This document shows, in pieces, positions 36,785 to 45,693 of a stretch of 64,000 nt of DNA. The DNA is from Pseudomonas kairouanensis. GTDB lineage: Bacteria; Pseudomonadota; Gammaproteobacteria; Pseudomonadales; Pseudomonadaceae. The translations under genes were made by a program, and so were the position numbers. The notes under the pieces were generated by a model. The model did not search any database and was not told the origin of the DNA. It worked only from the letters and a program-made list of their open reading frames with translations. Location of the stretch: NCBI RefSeq assembly GCF_004682055.1, contig NZ_QUZU01000004.1:156977-220976 (forward strand), read 5' to 3'. Position 1 is the first letter of the stretch, and every line of letters starts with the position of its first letter.

Positions 36785-37021
36785 ATGGACGCGCCAATCC
36801 CGACACTCGAAACCCTGTTCGAACAACTGGGCCTGGACTCAACCCCCGAGGCCATCGACGCGTTTATCGTCGCCCACCCGCTGCCTGAAGACGTAAAACT
36901 GATTGATGCACCCTTCTGGTCGCCCCAACAGGCGCAGTTCCTCAAAGAGGAGTTGCGCGAAGATGCGGACTGGGCAATTGCAGTGGATGAGCTGAACCAG
37001 CGCCTGCATCAGCCCCACTGA
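36785..37021 (+). CDS. DUF2789 family protein
   Basis: A 78-residue acidic protein matching the DUF2789 pattern: LETLFEQLGLDSTPEAIDAFIVAHPLP, then FWSPQQAQFLKEELREDADWAIAVDELN. ATG 36785 has GGAG six bases upstream; the two earlier in-frame ATGs do not. Function unknown; the family is common in Pseudomonas and relatives. Confidence 0.85.
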   Translation: MDAPIPTLETLFEQLGLDSTPEAIDAFIVAHPLPEDVKLIDAPFWSPQQAQFLKEELREDADWAIAVDELNQRLHQPH

Positions 37022-37028
37022 CACCCGT

Positions 37029-37232
37029 TCAATGCAGGCGGTCTGCCTGCTCCAGGCACAACAACGCCTGCCAGGCAGCCCTGCACTCTTCAGCCTCATC
37101 ACGACTGGAGAACGCAGTGCCACGCTGTTCCCCGTTAAGCAGCACCACCCAGCAAGCTTTCTGACCCAGCGCACGCAAGGTTTGCGGTACGCCACTGCCG
37201 ATCATCACGGCGACATCGACTTTGTTTTGCAT
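37029..37232 (-). CDS. Small protein of unknown function (67 residues)
   Basis: Starts ATG 37232 with GGAG close upstream. QNKVDVAVMIGSGVPQTLRALGQKACWVVLL is followed by a short acidic helix (SSRDEAEECRAAWQALLCLE). A nearly perfect 31-bp palindrome lies directly upstream of its ribosome site. It converges with the DUF2789 gene with 7 bp between stops. No family recognised. Confidence 0.6.
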   Translation of the reverse strand: MQNKVDVAVMIGSGVPQTLRALGQKACWVVLLNGEQRGTAFSSRDEAEECRAAWQALLCLEQADRLH

Positions 37233-37243
37233 GGAACTTCTCC

Positions 37244-37274
37244 GCAGCATTAGTTAGCTAGCTAACAATGCTGC
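37244..37274. promoter_or_regulatory. 31-bp near-perfect palindrome (operator or leader hairpin)
   Basis: Outer arms GCAGCATT (37244-37251) and AATGCTGC (37267-37274) enclose the 14-bp palindrome GTTAGCTAGCTAAC with a single unpaired A at 37252. It lies four bases upstream of the ribosome-site region of the 67-residue gene. It could be a repressor operator or an RNA hairpin masking translation start. Confidence 0.5.
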
Positions 37275-37348
37275 CCATGCTACGACGTTCACCGCGCCGG
37301 AAAAATGCTGTCCGGGGAATAGCTTCATTGCGTAAACAGCAACAATCC

Positions 37349-39031
37349 TTAGCGTGCGCCCTTCACGCCTTCGGGCTTATAGCCCAGGCGCAGCCCGCCC
37401 CAATGTCGGCCCTTGACCATGATTGGCACCGACAGGTCGTGCATAAGCTCGCCGGTATCGCGGGTATACGTCTGTAGCAACACCGCTTGTTGATGGCTGC
37501 CGCAGCGAATACCCGTGCGGTCGTCGAACTTGCGCTTGGTCCGGTTCTGCACCGCGTCCACCTGCTCATCACCGGTCAACGCCTGGGAAAACGCCGTGTT
37601 ATGCGTGGGCACATAGCCTTGGGGCGTGCAGGCGATGGCGAAGACCAAGCCTTCATGACGCGGCAACAAGGCCTCCTGGATCGCCGGCAGTACCTGGTCG
37701 GTATAGCCGTCAAAACGCGTGTGGTATTTGCTCGGGCGGGTGTTGGCAATCGGGGTGTAGCTGCGGTCGAACAGGTCGTCCAGGCTGATGCGGTTCTGCT
37801 GCACATCGGCCTCGAACTGCTCGGCAATCCGGCCTGCACCTTCGCGGGCCAGGTCGTAGATGCGTTGGTGATAGTCATCCAGCCCGACTTCGGCCAGACG
37901 TTCGCTGATGGTCTCGGCCTGCCCTTCCATCTGCACGGCGGCGTCGGCCAGCTGCCGGGTTTGCTGGTCGCTCACCGCCAGGTCGCTGCGCATCTGCTCG
38001 ACAGCATGGAACAGGCTGTCGAGTTGGGTGCGATTGGTGTCGGTGCCCTGGGCAATCTCATTGACCTGGCCTTCCACGTCCGCGGCCAGGCTGGCGATGC
38101 TGTGCAGTTGCTCTCCGGCGTGTTCCACCTGTTCCACGCCGGTGTGCAAGTCCGCTGAGAGTTGGCGGATCTGCTCCACCACCTGGGCGGTGCGTTGCTG
38201 GATGTCCGCCACCATTACCCCGACTTCATCGGTGGCCGTAGCCGTACGGCCTGCCAATCCGCGCACTTCATCGGCCACCACGGCGAAACCACGACCATGC
38301 TCACCGGCGCGGGCCGCTTCAATCGCCGCATTCAGCGCCAACAGGTTGGTCTGGCTGGCGATGGACTGGATCACCAATGTCACTCGCTGGATTTCTTCGC
38401 TGCGCTGGCTCAGGGCCTCGATCAGCTCCCGGCTCGCACTCGCGCGCTGGCTGAGCTGGTGCATGCGCGTGATCGACTGGGCCAGCACTTCGCGGCCTTC
38501 GGTACTGCGCTGATGGGCCTGGCTGGCGGCGCTCAACGCTTCACGACTGAGTTGGGAGGTGATTTTCTCAGTGCCGATCATTACTTCGGCACTGCCCACA
38601 ATCTGCTTGGCCGCGCTCAACTGTGACTGCAACCGAGCCGCCAATTGCTTGACCGAATAGGCCACACCGGCAGCGGAGAGTGCGTTATGGCTGGTGGTAT
38701 AGGACAGGTCGCGGGTCAGTTCGCCAATGGCATCGGGACGCTCGGGAGGTGCGACAACCGGCGAATGATTTTTAAGGCGAGGCAGCCAGATCACCAACAA
38801 GGCCAGTGGCAGGCAGACATATAAAGACAGGCCAGCGAACGCCAGGCCCAACAGGATCAGCACCAGGGCAGTGCTCTGCAGGAGCGGCGCGAGCCAACCG
38901 GGCAACCTGCGCAGCACCGTTTGCGGTGGCATTGCCGAGCCCAATAGAGATCCGTCTCCAGCCATTGTCGTTACCCCACTGCTTGTCATTATTGTCGCTG
39001 CATTAAACGCCACTATCGGGCCATTATCCAT
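37349..39031 (-). CDS. Methyl-accepting chemotaxis protein with C-terminal sensor-like domain
   Basis: A 560-residue chemoreceptor. Hydrophobic segment(s) at about 45-85 ([34 protein letters not shown]) without a large periplasmic domain. The signalling domain lies at about 110-390, with the strictly conserved hairpin tip [32 protein letters not shown]. After it comes an extra cytoplasmic domain (about 410-550: [19 protein letters not shown]...[11 protein letters not shown]) that looks like a Cache/PAS-type sensor. The start may be 39031, or 38965 with GGGG upstream. Signal unknown. Confidence 0.9.
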   Translation of the reverse strand: MDNGPIVAFNAATIMTSSGVTTMAGDGSLLGSAMPPQTVLRRLPGWLAPLLQSTALVLILLGLAFAGLSLYVCLPLALLVIWLPRLKNHSPVVAPPERPDAIGELTRDLSYTTSHNALSAAGVAYSVKQLAARLQSQLSAAKQIVGSAEVMIGTEKITSQLSREALSAASQAHQRSTEGREVLAQSITRMHQLSQRASASRELIEALSQRSEEIQRVTLVIQSIASQTNLLALNAAIEAARAGEHGRGFAVVADEVRGLAGRTATATDEVGVMVADIQQRTAQVVEQIRQLSADLHTGVEQVEHAGEQLHSIASLAADVEGQVNEIAQGTDTNRTQLDSLFHAVEQMRSDLAVSDQQTRQLADAAVQMEGQAETISERLAEVGLDDYHQRIYDLAREGAGRIAEQFEADVQQNRISLDDLFDRSYTPIANTRPSKYHTRFDGYTDQVLPAIQEALLPRHEGLVFAIACTPQGYVPTHNTAFSQALTGDEQVDAVQNRTKRKFDDRTGIRCGSHQQAVLLQTYTRDTGELMHDLSVPIMVKGRHWGGLRLGYKPEGVKGAR

Positions 39032-39126
39032 GGGCCTTTAGTGGGGGGCTTGCAGCAGATCAATAAACGGGGTGTAACGGGTATTTCCCTGGAGGATCGC
39101 CTGAACGATCCCCCAGCATCACCGCA

Positions 39127-39531
39127 TCAGGCTTGGCGCTGGTGCTTGTCGATCTGCTCGTGGCGCTCTTGCGCCTCGATGCAGTACTTGGTGGTCGGGC
39201 TGATCAGCAGGCGCTTGAGGCCGATTGGCTCGCCGCTGTCATCGCACCAGCCAAAGGAATCTTCCTTGATGCGTTCCAATGCACGCTCAAGCTGCGGCAG
39301 CATGCGCTGGTCGCGGTCGATGGCGTTGACCAGCCAGGTACGCTCTTCTTCCACGGAAGCGGCGTCGGCCGGGTCGGCCGGGGTGTCCAGGCTTTCAATG
39401 GCGATACGGTTCTGTTCAATGCGCTCGTGGTGTTCCACTTTCATGTCTTGCAGCATCTGCTCGAAAAAAGCGTGCTGTTCGGCATTCATGTAGTCATCCG
39501 CCGGCATGGCCAGCAACTTTTCCTTTGTCAT
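39127..39531 (-). CDS. DksA/TraR family regulator lacking the zinc-finger cysteines (DksA2-like)
   Basis: A 134-residue RNA polymerase secondary-channel regulator. The coiled-coil tip has DPADAA (Asp53, Asp56), the residues DksA uses with ppGpp. Of the four zinc-ligand positions only Cys96 and Cys117 remain; the other two are Ser99 and Ala120, as in the zinc-independent DksA2 of P. aeruginosa, where the pattern is CxxT and CxxA. ATG 39531 gives the DksA2-type start MTKEKLLAMPADDYM. Zinc-independent function is inferred. Confidence 0.88.
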   Translation of the reverse strand: MTKEKLLAMPADDYMNAEQHAFFEQMLQDMKVEHHERIEQNRIAIESLDTPADPADAASVEEERTWLVNAIDRDQRMLPQLERALERIKEDSFGWCDDSGEPIGLKRLLISPTTKYCIEAQERHEQIDKHQRQA

Positions 39532-39904
39532 TGATTTCTCTATAAAAAATACGTGCATTAAGGCGAATAAGGGAGCGTTCCGGTCGACCTCTGCAGGTCT
39601 CGGAAGGGCGCCGTCCATTCCAAGCGCCACCCGGCACTCAATTTACGAGGGGCGGCAGTCTAAGGCCGACTTGAGAGCGCAGCAACTGAAAAGACAGGCA
39701 ATTTTTCCGAGATAACCCCCAAAAGCACCAGGACGGGCTTGGCGAATGGTTATCGGAGTGCGTTTATAGCAAGAAATTCAGTGTTGTGGAGCTATATAGA
39801 AGACAAACGGTTGATCCGCTGCCAAGCAATACCTAACGCCAGGTGGGTAACAAAAAAGAATTTGCTAGGGGCACGTGCGCTTTGCACTGAAAAAAGGACG
39901 TTTC
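39532..39904. other. Gene-free 373-bp intergenic region
   Basis: Divergent region between the DksA2-like gene and the giant protein gene. It becomes AT-richer from about 39740. TATATAG at about 39792 could be a -10 element for the rightward gene, but I see no convincing -35 and no hairpin or repeat. Confidence 0.4.
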
Positions 39905-42900
39905 ATGACCACCCCACTTGCTGCTCCCATCACCAGCGCTGTCCGTACTCAATTCGCTGGCCGCCCGACCTTGGCCAATGTCGCTCGCCAATTGCTCGAC
40001 GACAGCATCCGCCAAACCTTGCCGGCGCTGTCCTTGGACTTAACCCTCACTCAACTGGCCACACCTACCGCCAATGGCGCCTGGAGCCTGCAACCGCTGC
40101 TCCCACGGGTGCTCGACTTTCTTGGCAGCGGGCAGCCCCTGGACTTCAGCGACCGCCACGGCCGCGCTTGTTTTCTCAGCGATCACCCCCCTACCCACCT
40201 GAAGCTGCGCGATGGGCTACCGCTGGATCTGCGCCTGATCGCGGACGTGATCAACGCCCTGCCCTGGACCCTGCCCATCGCCTTGCAGAACGCCCAGGCG
40301 ACCTACTGGGGCACCACCCGCTGGCGCTGGCTCAGCGATGTGTTGCGCGACACCCTGCGTCTTGCCGCCATTGGCCAGACAGACCTGCGCATCGCCGACC
40401 GCCAGATGCTCCATCAACTGCTGGAATACCCGGACCGCGACCAACGCCTGGCCCTCTTCGGCAGCAATGCCGTGCATGCCTACTGCCCCCAAGCGGTACT
40501 CCAGGCGCCCGACGGCGTGCAAACCCTGCTGGGCCCTGATCTGGTGTTGCTCAACGGCCAGTCCAACGTATTGCTGTGCACACCCGGTGGCAGATGCTCG
40601 CGGTATACCAGCATGGACGCCGCACTACTCGGCTGGGTAGACCCCGTGGCGCAGCAGGTGGTAGTCGAAAAGATCACCCTGCAACGCCTGGAACCGGACG
40701 GCAATGTATTCGATGCCCAGGCCGCGTTTGTTCTGAATCGACAGTTGCAACAGTTGGGTGCACTCAAGCTGCCCGCCAGCCAAGGGTTGGCAACCCTGGA
40801 GACGGTGTACCGGCATCTCACCGACCCGTCCCATGCGTTGACGCCCGCGGCCGTGGCGTCCGAACGTACCCAGGCCACCCTACGCAACCACGTACCCCTG
40901 TGGCTGCGCCAGGCGCCGCCAGACGCACGTACAGGTTACCGGCATTACAGCCTGAAACTGGCCAACGCAAAAAAACGCAGCGAGGGACTCACCTTTTTGA
41001 GTGATATCCCGGACATTCGCTCGTTTACCCACACCGTCCTGGGCAATCTGCTCAAACGCAACGCGCCCCCTATCGACCCGGACGACCTGCAACTGACGTT
41101 CAGCGTCGCTGCCGGTTACCCGGGCGGTGCGGGTTTTGTCGAAAAGGTGCATATGACCCTGATCGACCTGGCGATCAACAACCTCCACACCCGCCCCAGT
41201 GGCCAGCTCAGCATCACCCTTCGCAGTGGCGACGCGCTGCCGGAATGGTTGACGCCTGACTATATCGTGGCCAGCGGCGGGCTGATCCAGCAGGCCGACA
41301 TCGGCAAGACCTACCCTGAGCTGCTCAAGACGCAGATGCTGGGCGACAGCGCCGACGTTCGCCAGCGTGAACAACGTTTTGCCGAGCACCTTCAGGCACA
41401 ACTGCCGTTGCTGGCACTGGAACTGAGCCTCAAGGGCGAGCAAGGCTTCACCGCCGAAGGTGCTGCGTACGTGGCGGCGTTGATGGGCCATACCAGCGAG
41501 CAACGGCGGGTCAATGGTCAAGCCGTGGTGATCCGTCACCTGGCCCTGGTGCGCAAACCCCAGGCCGTGGCCGATGTCGTGAGCAACATGTACATCATCG
41601 AATCCAACGGTGGCAGCACCGGGCCGCATATTCTGTATCGCCCCCTGTATTCCGACCCCTTGCAACAATTTGCAAGCCGGCAGTTGCTGCTTGATGCACT
41701 GGCGACTGCCGGGGACCTGCAAACCAGTGTGCTTACCTGGATGTCGGACGGCGCCCGGCCGATCTATGCCAATGGTGGATTCCTGCAGCCTCACTATGTG
41801 CGCTTCGGCACCGGTGATGAGTTCGACCTGCCTGAAATTCCGGCACCCGCTCAACTGGCCACCGATGGCACCAGCGATGAACTGCTGCAATACCTCGCCA
41901 ATGGACAGTTGATGCAGTACCTGTATGGCGCCAATGCCCGTGCGCTGGTAGACCAGGCCGACCGTGAGTCGGTGTCCAATGCCGAGAGTCGCTGGCAAGT
42001 GTTCCTGGAAGGTGCTGGCCTGCTTTTCAACACACTGTTGCTGCCGCTGCTACGCGGCCCCTTGATGCTCGTCGGCTGGCTGGTCAACCTGGCCGCTAGC
42101 GCAGCCCAAGACATCCCCGCCCTTGAAAGCACCGACCCGGTTGCCCGCGAGCTGGCATGGGTCGATCTGCTGCTCAACGTGGGAATGGTGATGTTCGAGC
42201 TGACCCCTGCGCCGCCCCGCACCAACCCTGTGTCACCGCAGACCCAATCGCAGGCATTGCGCGAGCCCTTGGCGCGTCGCGCTCCTGAACAGTGGCCGCC
42301 GCATCCGGCGCCGGTCATCGAGCAAGGCCCAGTGCTATTGGACACTGGCGCCCCAGAGCTGGCGGACACGGTGTTTGACTTCAGTTTCTCCAGCACTCGT
42401 CAAAGTCTGACTGGCGACCAACAACAGCGTTTGTGGAAAATGCAGGCACCCAAGCCCGAGGTAGCGCTCACGCCGGTGCTGAACGGTCCGCGACGCGGCC
42501 TGTACCACAGCCTGCGGGACTGGTACGCCCTGGTAGACACCCGCTGGTATCAGGTGCGCCTGGAGGGCGACGCCGTGGTGATCGTCGACCCCTTCAACAG
42601 CCAACGGCGCGGCCCAATGCTGAAATCCGATGGCCAGGGCAACTGGTCGCTGGACCTGCAGCTGGGCCTGCGCGGCGGCATGCCGCCCAGACGCATCGCC
42701 GCAGAGCGCGAACGCAAGGCCCTGCGCAAGCAGCAATTGTTCGATGAGCAAACGCGCTTCATCACCAGCCCCCAGCAGACGCAGCAAGGCCGGGTGGTCA
42801 CGCTCAAAAGCCCACAGCAAGCCTTGCAGGACAAAGTCGACACCGCTGAACGCCTGATGACCCTGGCCGCCGCCAACCCAAAATACAACGACCAGGCCCG

Positions 42901-44578
42901 CGCCAATACCCGTAAGAACTTCAATGCCGCGCTGCACGAACAGATGGACGCTTACCGAGGCTTCCTGGACAGCCGCCAGGAGCGTATTGAACTGGGCATC
43001 CCCATGCCTGCCAATGTGGCAGCGGTGTTCCTGGAAAACAGCGTAAACAATGCACGCAAGTCCGTGGTGATCGCCGACATGGATCGCCAGGCCTTGTACG
43101 CCGAGCATCCCGATTTGACTGGACCGTACGAACAGACAATGCCTGCGATCCTCGCTAATCAGCCTCGCTACGCCCAAATGCTCAAGGATATGAGTGTGAT
43201 CAATGAGCGTCAGATCCACGCACTGGAACTCAAGGACCGCTACTTGCTGGAGCTGTACAACCTTGGCCAGCCCGGCCTTGAAAGCTACAACAGGCTGACG
43301 CTCAACCGCCCCGAGGAGCTCACCGCCCTGGCACTCAAGGACCTGCAGTTGCGCAATCTCAAGTATCTGAGCAAGAAGAACTGGAAAACAGGCGTGCTCG
43401 CCAACGAACTCGACCTGGTGCTCGACCCACTGAGCCGACATGTGCGCACCCACAGCGAACTCAACTTGCTCAACCTGAGCCCTGATGACCGCCTGGCAGT
43501 GCTCGACAGCCTCTTCGAGCACTATGGGCAGGCCGTGGATGCTCTAGAAGGTATATCACTGATACAGGCCGAAGATCTGGACACGGCCTACTTCCAGCCG
43601 CTCAAGGTATTGGTGGGCAGTCTCTACAAAGACGTGGTGCAACAACTGGCCGTCGAGGTAAAACCCACCCTCGCACCGACGCCAACGCGCCCGCCCAAGC
43701 GCGCCCTTAATACACCGGGCAGGCCGCAGAAAAAAGTGATCAAGACCCGACGGCAGGGCACCTTGATCGGCGAAGTCAAACCTGCCGGCAGCACCTTGCC
43801 CATTGAGGTTGTAGAAGTGCGTTCGGAGCAAGAGAACCAGTTGCTGGGGACCTACTCACAGCACGAAAGTGGTTGGGATGAAGTCGTCCAGGTACGTCGA
43901 CCCTCTGCGCCAACCCTGCCACCCGATACCCGTGCGCTGGGTACCGTCAAAGGCCAGGCACGTAAGCGCCTCGCGGCATTGCAGTCGATTATCAGGCAAC
44001 AGGAAGGTTACGCACGGGTGTCTAGATTTCCCGTAGAAATACAGGAAAGCCTGGACGTTGAAGCAAAGCGTTTCGCCGACTTGGCAAGCGAACTGGATCG
44101 CGCGATCAGTGCCCAGGCTGAACAGCTCCAGACTGCAAGTGACCGGGCCTTGGTAAAGGATCTACGTGATGCCCAGGCCACCTTGGCAAGCAAAGGCATC
44201 GAGCTGCGTCTTCAGCGCACGCTGGAGTTGCCGCCGACCGATAGCCACCTGAGGTACTTGCTTGAAAACAGGTACGTCAGGCTGGGCAGCCTAGGACCGC
44301 GCCTGGCCATGCGTGGCGAACGCAAGGACTTTATCAAGGAGTACACCGTCATTGGGGAACATGGCGATATCCTGTGGTATGCGCACTTGCACTACCCCGC
44401 GCTTGATACGCCAAAACCTGAGTACACAGTGGCCCATCTGAAAACCAGGGAACAACGCACCGACAGTTACTACTCGTTGCTCGCCAGGGCGCAGAACCCG
44501 CAAAGTGTGGTGGATGTGCACCGTGGCGAAATCAGCCGCGAACTGGCCGCTCGCTGGTTTTTTCCACTGATCCCCTGA
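39905..44578 (+). CDS. Giant DUF6543 (dermonecrotic-toxin-domain) family protein, 1557 residues
   Basis: Putative large toxin-like protein of a family frequent in plant- and soil-associated Pseudomonas. Start ATG 39905 with AGGA six bases upstream. No Sec signal. The N-terminal 700 residues resemble the family as I recall it; a strongly hydrophobic stretch at about 702-735 (LLFNTLLLPLLRGPLMLVGWL) is followed by LESTDPVARELAWVDLLLNVG and a Pro-rich linker (768-802). A second basic Pro/Lys-rich linker (about 1253-1283) separates a C-terminal 270-residue part with GERKDFIKEYTV and WYAHLHYPALDTPKPEYTVAHLK. No chaperone, secretion or immunity gene is adjacent. Toxicity is inferred from family naming only. 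Confidence 0.85.
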   Translation: MTTPLAAPITSAVRTQFAGRPTLANVARQLLDDSIRQTLPALSLDLTLTQLATPTANGAWSLQPLLPRVLDFLGSGQPLDFSDRHGRACFLSDHPPTHLKLRDGLPLDLRLIADVINALPWTLPIALQNAQATYWGTTRWRWLSDVLRDTLRLAAIGQTDLRIADRQMLHQLLEYPDRDQRLALFGSNAVHAYCPQAVLQAPDGVQTLLGPDLVLLNGQSNVLLCTPGGRCSRYTSMDAALLGWVDPVAQQVVVEKITLQRLEPDGNVFDAQAAFVLNRQLQQLGALKLPASQGLATLETVYRHLTDPSHALTPAAVASERTQATLRNHVPLWLRQAPPDARTGYRHYSLKLANAKKRSEGLTFLSDIPDIRSFTHTVLGNLLKRNAPPIDPDDLQLTFSVAAGYPGGAGFVEKVHMTLIDLAINNLHTRPSGQLSITLRSGDALPEWLTPDYIVASGGLIQQADIGKTYPELLKTQMLGDSADVRQREQRFAEHLQAQLPLLALELSLKGEQGFTAEGAAYVAALMGHTSEQRRVNGQAVVIRHLALVRKPQAVADVVSNMYIIESNGGSTGPHILYRPLYSDPLQQFASRQLLLDALATAGDLQTSVLTWMSDGARPIYANGGFLQPHYVRFGTGDEFDLPEIPAPAQLATDGTSDELLQYLANGQLMQYLYGANARALVDQADRESVSNAESRWQVFLEGAGLLFNTLLLPLLRGPLMLVGWLVNLAASAAQDIPALESTDPVARELAWVDLLLNVGMVMFELTPAPPRTNPVSPQTQSQALREPLARRAPEQWPPHPAPVIEQGPVLLDTGAPELADTVFDFSFSSTRQSLTGDQQQRLWKMQAPKPEVALTPVLNGPRRGLYHSLRDWYALVDTRWYQVRLEGDAVVIVDPFNSQRRGPMLKSDGQGNWSLDLQLGLRGGMPPRRIAAERERKALRKQQLFDEQTRFITSPQQTQQGRVVTLKSPQQALQDKVDTAERLMTLAAANPKYNDQARANTRKNFNAALHEQMDAYRGFLDSRQERIELGIPMPANVAAVFLENSVNNARKSVVIADMDRQALYAEHPDLTGPYEQTMPAILANQPRYAQMLKDMSVINERQIHALELKDRYLLELYNLGQPGLESYNRLTLNRPEELTALALKDLQLRNLKYLSKKNWKTGVLANELDLVLDPLSRHVRTHSELNLLNLSPDDRLAVLDSLFEHYGQAVDALEGISLIQAEDLDTAYFQPLKVLVGSLYKDVVQQLAVEVKPTLAPTPTRPPKRALNTPGRPQKKVIKTRRQGTLIGEVKPAGSTLPIEVVEVRSEQENQLLGTYSQHESGWDEVVQVRRPSAPTLPPDTRALGTVKGQARKRLAALQSIIRQQEGYARVSRFPVEIQESLDVEAKRFADLASELDRAISAQAEQLQTASDRALVKDLRDAQATLASKGIELRLQRTLELPPTDSHLRYLLENRYVRLGSLGPRLAMRGERKDFIKEYTVIGEHGDILWYAHLHYPALDTPKPEYTVAHLKTREQRTDSYYSLLARAQNPQSVVDVHRGEISRELAARWFFPLIP

Positions 44579-44591
44579 AGGCTTGCGGTAA

Positions 44592-44635
44592 GCGGGCTTG
44601 CTGCGCCTGATTGATTGGCAACAGGGCAAGCCCGC
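44592..44635. repeat. Inverted repeat between converging genes (diverged REP, possible terminator)
   Basis: GCGGGCTTGC (44592-44601) pairs perfectly with GCAAGCCCGC (44626-44635), loop 24 nt. It lies between the stop of the giant gene and the stop of the inositol permease gene. The core matches a REP variant with GCGGGCTTGC. Confidence 0.65.
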
Positions 44636-44643
44636 ACTCCAGG

Positions 44644-45666
44644 TCAGCGTTTGAGTTTGCGCTTGTTGCGGTATTGGTCGATCACCACGGCCACTACGAT
44701 AATCAGGCCCTTGATGATGTCCTGGATATACGCGTCCACCCCGACAAAGGTAAACCCGCTGGCCATCACGCCCAGGATCAACGCGCCGATCACGGTGCCG
44801 GTGATACGCCCTACCCCGCCCGCCAGGCTGGTACCGCCAATCACCGCCGCAGCAATCGCATCCAGCTCATAGGACATGCCCATGCCCGCCTGGCCGGTGG
44901 CAGCGCGTGCCGAGGCCACTACACCGGCCAGGCCTGCGAGCAAACCGGCGATGCTGTAGACAATGATCAAGTGGCGCTTGACGTTGATCCCCGAAGTGCG
45001 CGCCGCCTGCATGTTGCCGCCGATGGCGTAGGTGTACTTGCCGTACTTGGTGTAGCGCAGGGCGATATGGAAGATCACCGCCACCACCAGGAAGATGATC
45101 ACCGGCATCGCACCATGGCCGATGGCCGTGTACGAATCCGAGAGCATGCTCACCGGCTGGCCTTCGGTGTAGTAACGCGCCAGGCCACGGGCCGAGACCA
45201 TCATGCCCAGGGTCGCAATGAACGGCGGGATACCGGTGACGGCAATGATGCTGCCGTTGATCGCCCCCGCCAGCAGCCCCACGCCCAGCCCCATCGCCAC
45301 CGGGATCCACACCGGCAAGTCGGTCAGGCTTGGAAACACGGCCCGTGAAAAGTCAGATGTCTGCGCCAAACTGGCAGCAATCATCGCCGAAAGCGCTAGC
45401 ACCGAACCCGAGGACAAATCGATACCCGTGGTGATGATCACCTGGGTCACACCGATGGCCAGCAGGCCGATGATCGACACCTGCAAAATCATCAGCACCA
45501 GGCGCTGGGAGTTCATCAAGAAGCTTTGGTCCCGCACGATCCAGCCAAACAACTCGAACACCAGGCCGATGCCAATCAGCACCAGGAAGATGCTCAGCTC
45601 GGTCGGCATGCGCCGACGGCTTTTGGTTGGCGCCACGGCCGGTTTGTTATCCGTTATTGCGTTCAT
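44644..45666 (-). CDS. Sugar (myo-inositol) ABC transporter permease
   Basis: Inner-membrane permease of the RbsC/XylH type, 340 residues, with about nine hydrophobic segments. VTQVIITTGIDLSSGSVLALSAM and AAVIGGTSLAGGVGRITGTVIGALI are the family's conserved parts. It is the last gene of a binding-protein / ATPase / permease set (28-bp gap to the ATPase) next to the iol catabolic genes, so the substrate is most likely inositol. Confidence 0.92.
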   Translation of the reverse strand: MNAITDNKPAVAPTKSRRRMPTELSIFLVLIGIGLVFELFGWIVRDQSFLMNSQRLVLMILQVSIIGLLAIGVTQVIITTGIDLSSGSVLALSAMIAASLAQTSDFSRAVFPSLTDLPVWIPVAMGLGVGLLAGAINGSIIAVTGIPPFIATLGMMVSARGLARYYTEGQPVSMLSDSYTAIGHGAMPVIIFLVVAVIFHIALRYTKYGKYTYAIGGNMQAARTSGINVKRHLIIVYSIAGLLAGLAGVVASARAATGQAGMGMSYELDAIAAAVIGGTSLAGGVGRITGTVIGALILGVMASGFTFVGVDAYIQDIIKGLIIVVAVVIDQYRNKRKLKR

Positions 45667-45693
45667 AGCCCATCACCTTTTTTATTCTGTACG

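Noticed and set aside
39739..40539. 266-codon plus-strand frame overlapping the start of the giant protein
   Set aside because: Pro/Arg-rich shadow in another frame of the giant gene; the 1557-residue frame has a good ribosome site.
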